Positions 1-4,961 of a stretch of 5,428 nucleotides of DNA are shown piece by piece. The DNA lies in contig CANCGU010000184.1 in the NCBI GenBank assembly GCA_947377705.1, forward strand, positions 1 through 5,428, given 5' to 3'. The notes below the pieces were generated by a model. The model saw nothing but the letters and a program-made list of their open reading frames with translations, did not search any database and was not told the DNA's origin. Numbering within the stretch: the first letter of the stretch is position 1; every line of letters starts with the position of its first letter. The DNA comes from Comamonadaceae bacterium (GTDB lineage Bacteria > Pseudomonadota > Gammaproteobacteria > Burkholderiales > Burkholderiaceae). Made by a program: the position numbers and the translations under genes.

Positions 1-97
1 TAGGCTGGGAGCGGCCATAAGGCCACGGTCATCGATGGGCCGTAGCCGACCCAATGCTGATTTCTGTTTGGCCAAACTCGCTGCCGCAAAGCGGTCT
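1..97. repeat. Palindrome-rich non-coding stretch downstream of the HEPN-like gene
   Basis: No credible gene is visible here. Four short hairpin-forming units sit close together: GGCC-ATAA-GGCC at 13-24; GGGCCG-TAGC-CGACCC at 37-52, with one G:T-type imperfection; the perfect 12-base palindrome GTTTGGCCAAAC at 66-77; and CCGC-AAA-GCGG at 84-94. The last lies only four bases past the stop codon of the leftward gene that ends at 98. None is followed by a T-tract on the leftward strand, so this is not a classical intrinsic terminator. The units may shape the 3' end of the leftward transcript or be remnants of a dispersed repeat; both are inference. Confidence 0.45.
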
Positions 98-619
98 TCA
101 GACGCCCATGCCAGACACAGTTTGATCTGATGCTGGCCAGCATCGCGTGAAGACTTCCAGCCTTCTCGCCAAGTCTTCAAACGAATTGGCGAGACGTTCG
201 CACTCCGCCGTGTCGTACTTCTTCTTGGTCTTAACCAAAGCTTGCGGCACATAGATGCTTGGAGCAAGTGCCAAGCTCAATGTATTGTCTGACTGGAAGT
301 CGGCGACGGCTGTCAAATGGGCAAGCGCGTTGCGATCCATAGACGCTGCAGCCAGTTCATCGTGAATGATGTTCCATTCCGCAAGCCTTTCGCTAGCCAA
401 GCGTGCGAGTGCACGCTTGTGAACGAGTAAGAGTTTTGGGCCAAAGGAATGCTTGCCGTAAAACTCTATGCCAGCCTTGTTCAAAGCATCAGGTTCATGG
501 ATGCTGAAGTAGAAGCGGAACAACTGCGACTCAACGAATTGCCAGACGAGAATCGCTATTCCGAATGCCCGATAGAAGTCATCGGGACTGAAGGGCTCGC
601 GGTGTAATGGCTGATTCAT
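98..619 (-). CDS. Hypothetical protein with HEPN-like Rx4H motif
   Basis: This gene encodes a 173-residue soluble protein with no signal peptide or membrane segment, and I do not recognise it as a named family. It appears mostly helical: an amphipathic stretch near residues 19-38 (containing W26, Q27 and E30), another near 61-80, and a third near 81-105. The third holds D95-R96-N97-A98-L99-A100-H101, which matches the R-(polar)-x3-H catalytic signature of HEPN RNases, known from many toxins, Cas13, Csm6 and RnlA. A charged helix at 132-158 precedes a short tail. The ATG at 619 has no strong Shine-Dalgarno sequence (upstream bases are roughly AACTTCGTAA), so translation may depend on the nuclease-like gene ending 42 bases upstream on the same strand. 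HEPN-fold proteins also include non-catalytic and nucleotide-transferase-associated members, so the fold is moderately supported and the activity is not shown. Confidence 0.72.
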   Translation of the reverse strand: MNQPLHREPFSPDDFYRAFGIAILVWQFVESQLFRFYFSIHEPDALNKAGIEFYGKHSFGPKLLLVHKRALARLASERLAEWNIIHDELAAASMDRNALAHLTAVADFQSDNTLSLALAPSIYVPQALVKTKKKYDTAECERLANSFEDLARRLEVFTRCWPASDQTVSGMGV

Positions 620-661
620 TTACGAAGTTCAAAGCAAAAGCCAACGGGGGCCGAAGATCCA

Positions 662-1504
662 TCATGGTTGGAAGAAAAACCGGTTCGACAGCGTGACGTT
701 AAAAAGGTCCAGCAGGAATTGGCGATCCGCCTCGCGACGCACCAAAAGACTGATATCGGACCGCCAATCCCCGAACATTGCGAAGTGAACTTTCGCCGGA
801 TCCAGGGCGGCGAAAGCATTGTCGATTTCAACCCGATTCTGCATGATGTGCGTTGAAATCCAGGCTCCCTGCAACTGAACAGCAGGATCAGCGGCGTTGA
901 ACTTGCCTTCGATACTCTTGAACATCAACTTGTGGTCATGCTCAGGCGCCGGCATCTCACCGTTGTGGCTGGCGGTGCTCGCTTGCTGAATGAAGTCTGA
1001 CGTGCGGCTTTTCGCGTCGATCAGGACAAGTCGGCCTCCCGTTTGCAACGCCCAATCCACCGTCCTGTTTCCAGGCCCATAGCCAAGCACCTCATAGTCC
1101 ACAGCAAAAGAGAACCGCAGGCGACAGACCGGCATCATCTCCGCCAACGCGGCGGGGTGCTTGCTAGGACAGTTCAAGGCCGCTAAAAAGGCAGTGCGTT
1201 TCCCTATCGGCACCCATCGCGTAAGTGCCCCTGTCGCCCAAAGCAGTTCATTGACCGGCAGGAACATATGGGTTCCAAAAATCAGCTGTTCATCGAGAGT
1301 GAACGGCTCGCCAAACTCGTATCGCCACAGGCCCGTGGACGTGTCCAGAAAGCCGGGGGAGTCGATCAACGGGCTAGGCAGCAACTGGACTAGTGTTTGA
1401 GCTTCCTGCGTCGTCATTCCGAATGTAGCGGCCGCATCCAGTAGCAACTGCCTGAGCGGCGCCTTTCCGCCAACGACCTGAGGGAACAGTTTGTCAATGA
1501 GCAT
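662..1504 (-). CDS. Hypothetical protein, probable PD-(D/E)XK nuclease-like
   Basis: This gene encodes a 280-residue soluble protein of no family I can name. The central part resembles a PD-(D/E)XK nuclease core: E138 in a hydrophobic segment, then R147-T-V-D150-W, then a strand (RLVLI) ending in D163-A-K165-S-R. The spacing of D150 to D163-x-K165 and the strand between them fit the family; D150 and D163 would bind metal and K165 would be the catalytic lysine. Glutamines at 210 and 212 could be the accessory polar positions seen in some members. The helical N-terminus (residues 1-125) and the C-terminus (about 220-280) are unassigned and could be specificity or partner-binding regions. The ATG at 1504 is the only start available, because an in-frame TGA lies 12 codons upstream with no start codon between; a weak GGA lies about 9 bases before it. 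The HEPN-like gene follows 42 bases downstream, suggesting an operon. Gene reality is well supported; nuclease function is inferred from motif spacing only. Confidence 0.78.
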   Translation of the reverse strand: MLIDKLFPQVVGGKAPLRQLLLDAAATFGMTTQEAQTLVQLLPSPLIDSPGFLDTSTGLWRYEFGEPFTLDEQLIFGTHMFLPVNELLWATGALTRWVPIGKRTAFLAALNCPSKHPAALAEMMPVCRLRFSFAVDYEVLGYGPGNRTVDWALQTGGRLVLIDAKSRTSDFIQQASTASHNGEMPAPEHDHKLMFKSIEGKFNAADPAVQLQGAWISTHIMQNRVEIDNAFAALDPAKVHFAMFGDWRSDISLLVRREADRQFLLDLFNVTLSNRFFFQP

Positions 1505-2002
1505 GGTGTTTCCAGATTCGGGTACGCCTGAGCTGCTGCTTCACTCACCATGCTACCTGCGTTTCCATCTGGTTGGATTGGGCTCATCGTCAAGCGGCTC
1601 AGAGTACCAGTTTGTAATGTGCAAGCCACTTTGTGAATGACCAAGCCAACTGTCTGGTCGCCAACCCTGCCGAGGCTGCGCATAGCGGCTTTCGCACAGG
1701 TGCTGTCGGTAACCAGGTCCCCCAGATCGTGCAAGCCGACATCCCAAGACCGGTCATAGACAAGATCCGCAACTTGCCGTAAGCAGACAGCTGACGCATA
1801 TGACCCGACGTCCGCAACCGCTGCAAAGCAAGCATCGATAGTTTGCCAACCGAACGATCTATTTTCGAATTTGATGGTGACTTAGCAGCGCTGCGTGGCT
1901 ATTCTGAAAAGTAAGGCCATACAGTTTCGTTTGCTTCAGGGAGGTGTCGGCAGTGGGTAATCACAGGCCAAATAGGAAACACTGCAATAGGTCATTTTTA
2001 GA
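1505..2002. other. Stretch without a confident gene; leftward start-less open frame
   Basis: No gene here can be called with confidence. On the minus strand one frame stays open from 1881 (just after a TAA at 1884-1882) to a TGA at 1416-1414, about 155 codons, running 91 bases into the nuclease-like gene. It has no ATG, GTG or TTG before the TTG at 1734. Its translation contains plausible-looking stretches such as FAAVADVGSY and DLVYDRSWDVGLHDL, but no family is recognised. A second minus frame is also long here (ending at 1599), which argues that the absence of stops may be a base-composition effect. It could be a 5'-truncated or frameshifted gene remnant, or structured non-coding DNA. Positions 1885-2002 are more AT-rich and contain AATAGG twice (1971-1976 and 1986-1991). 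A promoter for the leftward pair should lie somewhere here, but I see no convincing -35/-10 pair. Confidence 0.4.
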
Positions 2003-2029
2003 ACTTACATGGCACAATAAGCTGTAAGT
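2003..2029. repeat. Perfect 7-bp inverted repeat, possible operator
   Basis: ACTTACA (2003-2009) is the exact reverse complement of TGTAAGT (2023-2029), with 13 bases between. The centre-to-centre distance of 20 bases, about two helical turns, is what a dimeric DNA-binding regulator would use. It lies between the leftward accessory genes and the rightward gene at 2140, so it could control either. No regulator gene is present in the window. As RNA it would form only a weak AT-rich hairpin, so a protein-binding site is the likelier reading, but this is inference. Confidence 0.4.
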
Positions 2030-2060
2030 CGTTCAGTTTTAAACGTTGGTTTTCGAAAGT

Positions 2061-2100
2061 CCTGTATCCATAAGCCTCAGAGGCTTAAATGTGATACAGG
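2061..2100. repeat. Nested inverted repeat upstream of the 2140 gene
   Basis: The outer arms CCTGTATC (2061-2068) and GATACAGG (2093-2100) are perfect complements. Nested inside is a 17-base palindrome with arms TAAGCCTC (2071-2078) and GAGGCTTA (2080-2087) around a single central A. The whole 40-base element can fold into a long hairpin on either strand. No T-tract follows, so it is not a standard terminator. It ends 26 bases before the Shine-Dalgarno sequence of the gene at 2140. A weak promoter-like pair, TTGGTT (2046-2051) and CATAAG (2069-2074) with a 17-base spacer, would put the -10 inside the left arm, in which case the element could be an operator. Alternatives are a 5'-UTR hairpin or a structure marking the junction with accessory DNA. 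Confidence 0.6.
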
Positions 2101-2139
2101 TCTCGGCACCTTCATCGGTACATTTCAAGGAGTTTCTTC

Positions 2140-2769
2140 ATGGCTCGCTACAACGCCGCGTATGAAATTCATGTGCATGGGCTGGTCCCTTTGCAGCAAG
2201 AAGTTGGCCTAGCTCAATTGCAAGATGCGTTGCGCCCCTTGTGGCAATACGCCGGGGCCGTGTCTCTTGAAGACGGCGCCACCAGCGCTTACCCCGAAGA
2301 GCCAGGCATTCGTTTCAACCCAGAAGAGCACACCTTGCAGATGTGCTGGACCGTGCCCGGTGATGACGACTTTCGTCAAAGCTTGGACGAGATGTGCATG
2401 AGCTTGAACGAGCTCACGGCAGCGGGCGCTGCGATTGAAGTGACCTTCTATGACAACGAGTTTGACGAAGAAGACGAGTCGCGCGATCAAGACTCACGCG
2501 ATGACTTCATCATGTTGTTTGTCGGGCCGACGCCAGCCGACATCATGCAAGCGCAACGCGACATGCTGGTGAATGACGTGATTCATTTGATGGAGCGTCA
2601 CTTTGATGGTTCCGAGTTGGGCGGCGTGGTCAACGAGATTGACAAACTGTTCTCTGAGCGCTTTGATAACTTGGTGAACTCGCTGGATTTAGGCCGCCCT
2701 CCGCGCGGCTCCAATGGGGGCCACGGGGCAGGTGGTCATGGTGGCCGCAAGCCGCGTCACTTGCACTGA
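2140..2769 (+). CDS. Conserved-looking protein of unknown function (possibly DUF6806-like)
   Basis: This gene encodes a 209-residue cytoplasmic protein without signal peptide or membrane segment. The start is secure: AAGGAG at 2127-2132 sits 7 bases before the ATG. Residues 1-104 read as an alternating strand/helix domain (YEIHVHGLVPL near 8-18; LQMCWTVPGDDDF near 66-78). Residues 105-122 are strongly acidic, with 12 Asp/Glu. Residues 123-185 return to an ordered region with likely amphipathic helices (ADIMQAQRDMLVNDVIHLMERHF; EIDKLFSERFDNLVNSLDL). The last 24 residues form a Gly/His/Arg-rich tail with four histidines, looking disordered and possibly binding metal or nucleic acid. From memory it resembles a Burkholderiales-restricted family, possibly DUF6806; I could not check this. 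It is a single-gene unit ending 4 bases before a terminator, convergent with the fumarase gene. No function is assigned. Confidence 0.92.
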   Translation: MARYNAAYEIHVHGLVPLQQEVGLAQLQDALRPLWQYAGAVSLEDGATSAYPEEPGIRFNPEEHTLQMCWTVPGDDDFRQSLDEMCMSLNELTAAGAAIEVTFYDNEFDEEDESRDQDSRDDFIMLFVGPTPADIMQAQRDMLVNDVIHLMERHFDGSELGGVVNEIDKLFSERFDNLVNSLDLGRPPRGSNGGHGAGGHGGRKPRHLH

Positions 2770-2772
2770 AAT

Positions 2773-2810
2773 AAAAAAACCGGCCTCTTTGCAGAGCGCC
2801 GGTTTTTTTT
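2773..2810. terminator. Bidirectional rho-independent terminator
   Basis: The stem ACCGGC (2779-2784) pairs with GCCGGT (2798-2803). An inner stem CTCT (2785-2788) with AGAG (2793-2796) closes on the loop TTGC, with C2797 bulged. An A-tract at 2773-2779 and a T-tract at 2803-2810 flank it, so it has the right form in both directions. It ends the rightward gene whose stop is at 2769 and the leftward fumarase gene whose stop is at 2826. An overlapping alternative hairpin (2793-2819) is described in the findings. Confidence 0.93.
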
Positions 2811-2825
2811 GGGCGCTCTTAACGC

Positions 2826-4376
2826 TTAGTTGGCTGTGATGCCAATGCCTTTGAATTCACCCGTGGCAATGCGCTTTTCCCACTCGGCTGGGCCGGTGAT
2901 GTGGGCGCTGGTGCCGCCAGAGTCCACCGCCACAGTCACGGGCATGTCGACCACGTCGAACTCATAAATGGCTTCCATGCCGAGGTCAGCAAAGCCCACC
3001 ACTTTGGCATGTTTGATGGCTTTGGAAACGAGGTAGGCTGCGCCGCCCACGGCCATGAGGTAGGCCGACTTGTGCTTCTTGATGGCTTGAATGGCGGTAG
3101 GGCCGCGTTCGGCTTTGCCCACCATCGAGATCAAGCCTGTTTGGGCCAGCATCATTTCGGTGAATTTGTCCATGCGGGTGGCGGTGGTGGGGCCGGCTGG
3201 ACCGACCACTTCGTCGCCCACAGGGTCCACAGGGCCCACGTAGTAAATCACGCGGTTGGTGAAGTCCACAGGTAACTTCTCGCCCTTGGCCAACATGTCT
3301 TGAATGCGCTTGTGTGCCGCGTCGCGGCCAGTGAGCATCTTGCCGTTGAGCAAAATGGTTTGGCCGGGTTTCCAGCTCGCCACTTCTTCTTTGGTCAGGG
3401 TGTTGAGGTCCACACGCTTGCTCTTTTGTGTGTCGGGTGTCCAGTTGACATCGGGCCACAGGTCGAGTGACGGGGCTTCCAAGAACACGGGGCCTGAGCC
3501 ATCCATCACAAAGTGGGCGTGGCGTGTGGCTGCGCAGTTGGGGATCATCGCAATCGGCTTGCTGGCCGCGTGCGTGGGGTACATCTTGATTTTCACATCG
3601 AGCACCGTGGTCAAACCGCCCAAGCCTTGTGCGCCAATGCCGAGGGCGTTGACCTTGTGGTAGAGCTCCAAACGCAGTTCTTCGACTTGTGTGAGTGAGG
3701 CACCTTTGCTGGATTTCTCCAGCAATTGGTACATGTCTAGGTCGTCCATCAGGCTTTCTTTGGCCATGAGCACGGCTTTTTCAGCGGTGCCGCCAATGCC
3801 GATGCCCAGCATGCCCGGCGGGCACCAGCCCGCGCCCATGGTAGGCACCGTCTTGAGCACCCAATCGACGATGTTGTCGCTGGGGTTGAGCATGTACATC
3901 TTCGATTTGTTCTCGCTGCCGCCGCCCTTGGCCGCCACGGTCACGTCCACTTTGTTGCCGGGCACGATTTGCGTGAAGATCACGGCGGGGGTGTTGTCTT
4001 TGGTGTTTTTACGGGCGAACTGAGGGTCATCCACCACCGAGGCGCGCAGCATGTTGTCGGGGTGGTTGTAGCCACGGCGCACGCCTTCGTTGATGGCGTC
4101 TTCCAAACTGCCGGTAAAGCCTTCCCAGCGCACATCCATACCCACTTTCAAGAACACGTTGACGATGCCGGTGTCTTGGCAAATCGGGCGGTGGCCATAA
4201 GCGCTCATCTTGCTGTTGGTCAAGATTTGCGCGATGGCGTCTTTGGCCGCAGGGCTTTGCTCGCGCTCGTAGGCGCTGGCCAAGTGCGAAATGAAGTCAG
4301 CAGGGTGGTAGTAGCTGATGTATTGCAGAGCGGCGGCGACCGATTCAATCAAGTCGTTTTGGCGGATCGTGGTCAT
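2826..4376 (-). CDS. fumA: Class I (iron-sulfur) fumarate hydratase
   Basis: This enzyme reversibly hydrates fumarate to (S)-malate in the TCA cycle, in the cytoplasm, using an oxygen-sensitive [4Fe-4S] cluster. The 516-residue length is normal for class I fumarases. The N-terminal catalytic domain holds the three likely cluster cysteines in their usual contexts: GHRPIC66QDTG, GAGWC185PPGMLG and IPNC281AATRHAHF. Other family signatures are KGGGSENKS (about 150-158), GIGIGGTAEKA (about 191-201) and GIGAQGLGG (about 246-254). The C-terminal swivelling domain is present, with GPAGPTTATRMD (about 392-403), GKAERGP (420-426) and SGGTSAHITGP (about 486-496). The ATG at 4376 is preceded by AGGA 8 bases upstream. 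The gene lies downstream of the cytochrome c gene on the same strand, but a hairpin terminator separates them, and it shares the bidirectional terminator at 2773-2810. Cluster-type fumarases are typical of this group; nothing appears truncated. The letter in the symbol is by family, since no paralogue is visible here. Confidence 0.98.
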   Translation of the reverse strand: MTTIRQNDLIESVAAALQYISYYHPADFISHLASAYEREQSPAAKDAIAQILTNSKMSAYGHRPICQDTGIVNVFLKVGMDVRWEGFTGSLEDAINEGVRRGYNHPDNMLRASVVDDPQFARKNTKDNTPAVIFTQIVPGNKVDVTVAAKGGGSENKSKMYMLNPSDNIVDWVLKTVPTMGAGWCPPGMLGIGIGGTAEKAVLMAKESLMDDLDMYQLLEKSSKGASLTQVEELRLELYHKVNALGIGAQGLGGLTTVLDVKIKMYPTHAASKPIAMIPNCAATRHAHFVMDGSGPVFLEAPSLDLWPDVNWTPDTQKSKRVDLNTLTKEEVASWKPGQTILLNGKMLTGRDAAHKRIQDMLAKGEKLPVDFTNRVIYYVGPVDPVGDEVVGPAGPTTATRMDKFTEMMLAQTGLISMVGKAERGPTAIQAIKKHKSAYLMAVGGAAYLVSKAIKHAKVVGFADLGMEAIYEFDVVDMPVTVAVDSGGTSAHITGPAEWEKRIATGEFKGIGITAN

Positions 4377-4404
4377 GGATGAAGTCCTGAAAAAGGCCAG
4401 AGGT

Positions 4405-4437
4405 AAAAACAGCGGCTGAGTTTACTCAAAGCCCCTG
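4405..4437 (-). terminator. Probable rho-independent terminator after the cytochrome c gene
   Basis: On the minus strand, CAG-g-GGCT folds back on AGCC-g-CTG (positions 4437-4430 with 4417-4410). An inner GAGT/ACTC stem closes on a two-base loop, with a two-base bulge, and the structure is followed by TTTTT (4409-4405). It starts 29 bases after the cytochrome c stop codon. The stem is interrupted by a mismatch and a bulge, so read-through into the fumarase gene is possible. Confidence 0.6.
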
Positions 4438-4466
4438 TCGGAATGCTTGCAGCGGGTTGCGGTGAC

Positions 4467-4778
4467 TTATTTGATGGTCAACACCCAAGCGGCCAGTTTC
4501 TTCGCCTCTGCCTCACTCACTTGGGTGTTGGCCGGCATGGGCACGGGGCCCCACACGCCTGCGCCACCTTTTTGAATTTTGCTGGCCAGCTTGTCCACGG
4601 CAGATTTGTCGCCCGCGTATTTGGCCGCGACGTCTTTGTAGGCGGGGCCCACCAGCTTTCTATCCAGCGCGTGGCAGGCCATGCAGTTTTTGGCTGTGGC
4701 CAGCGCTTGGTCTGCCCAAGCGGGGGTAGACGCACCAGCGACAGACAGCATCGCCAATAAAAGAAGATTTTTTTTCAT
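4467..4778 (-). CDS. Periplasmic class I cytochrome c, c551/c8 type
   Basis: This gene encodes a small soluble electron carrier with one covalently bound haem, acting in the periplasm between a respiratory donor (such as a cytochrome bc complex) and an oxidase or reductase. The precursor is 103 residues. A signal peptide MKKNLLLLAMLSVAGASTPAWA is followed by a likely cleavage before D23, leaving a mature protein of about 81 residues, close to the 82 of Pseudomonas cytochrome c551. The haem motif is C32-M-A-C35-H36, and the sixth ligand is very likely M81 in GPVPMPAN, a hallmark of this group, with LVGPAYKDVAAKYAG at about 42-56 also characteristic. The start at 4778 is chosen over an in-frame ATG at 4838 because it begins a textbook signal peptide and has AGAGG 7 bases upstream. 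It is divergent from ilvD and upstream of the fumarase gene. The exact partner cannot be told from sequence. Confidence 0.96.
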   Translation of the reverse strand: MKKNLLLLAMLSVAGASTPAWADQALATAKNCMACHALDRKLVGPAYKDVAAKYAGDKSAVDKLASKIQKGGAGVWGPVPMPANTQVSEAEAKKLAAWVLTIK

Positions 4779-4785
4779 GTCGATG

Positions 4786-4790
4786 CCTCT
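4786..4790 (-). promoter_or_regulatory. Ribosome binding site fixing the cytochrome c start
   Basis: AGAGG on the minus strand lies 7 bases before the ATG at 4778. This supports that start over the in-frame ATG 60 bases further upstream, whose extra 20 residues would bury the signal peptide. Confidence 0.8.
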
Positions 4791-4821
4791 GAAGGTCGAT
4801 GAATGGTTGGCAGGCGACCAG

Positions 4822-4827
4822 TTTATC
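4822..4827 (-). promoter_or_regulatory. Possible -10 element for the cytochrome c gene
   Basis: GATAAA on the minus strand resembles a sigma-70 -10 box and would place a transcription start about 35-40 bases before the coding start. No good -35 box is seen at the right distance, so support is weak. Confidence 0.22.
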
Positions 4828-4913
4828 GCGGCGTCCAAGGCGACCCAGTCGACTTGGCCTTGTTCGGCGCTCTAGATAGGCGCGCTTGCACGCACAGCTG
4901 CCTGTGTGTGGGC

Positions 4914-4919
4914 GATAAT
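4914..4919 (+). promoter_or_regulatory. Probable -10 element for ilvD
   Basis: GATAAT matches the sigma-70 -10 consensus at five of six positions and lies 42 bases before the ilvD start, inside the 183-base divergent spacer. TTGCAC at 4886-4891 resembles a -35 box but is 22 bases away, longer than normal, so the -35 is uncertain. No leader peptide with branched-chain codons and no attenuator hairpin is seen between here and the gene. Confidence 0.42.
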
Positions 4920-4961
4920 CAGCCAAGTTTTTTTGATGTTTTTCTGACCGGAGCCCCACAC

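Noticed and set aside
616..831. 71-codon leftward open frame whose TGA overlaps the ATG of the HEPN-like gene (ATGA)
   Set aside because: It lies mostly inside the nuclease-like gene in another frame, its translation looks unnatural (rich in Cys, Trp, Ser and Arg), and joining it to the nuclease would need a +1 frameshift with no clear signal.
668..1400. Rightward open frames (668-856 and 1161-1400) opposite the nuclease-like gene
   Set aside because: They have no ribosome binding sites, lie wholly antisense to a better-supported gene, and their translations show no family features.
2010..2034. TGGCAC resembling a sigma-54 promoter -24 element
   Set aside because: The required GC at the -12 position is not at the correct distance; TG is found there instead.
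1..2139. Integron gene cassette or insertion sequence carrying the accessory genes
   Set aside because: No attC-like pair of core sites, no integrase or transposase, and no terminal inverted repeats with target duplication could be found by eye.
2209..2490. Leftward 93-codon frame opposite the 2140 gene
   Set aside because: It is antisense to a gene with a strong start and terminator, and no independent signal supports it.
2901..4382. Several long open frames on both strands inside the fumarase gene
   Set aside because: The fumarase reading is unambiguous over its full length. The others are composition shadows, with His/Gly/Val-rich or Arg/His-rich translations and no supporting start signals.
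4779..4838. N-terminal extension of the cytochrome c from an ATG at 4838
   Set aside because: It would place 20 polar residues before a textbook signal peptide; the internal ATG at 4778 has its own AGAGG site.
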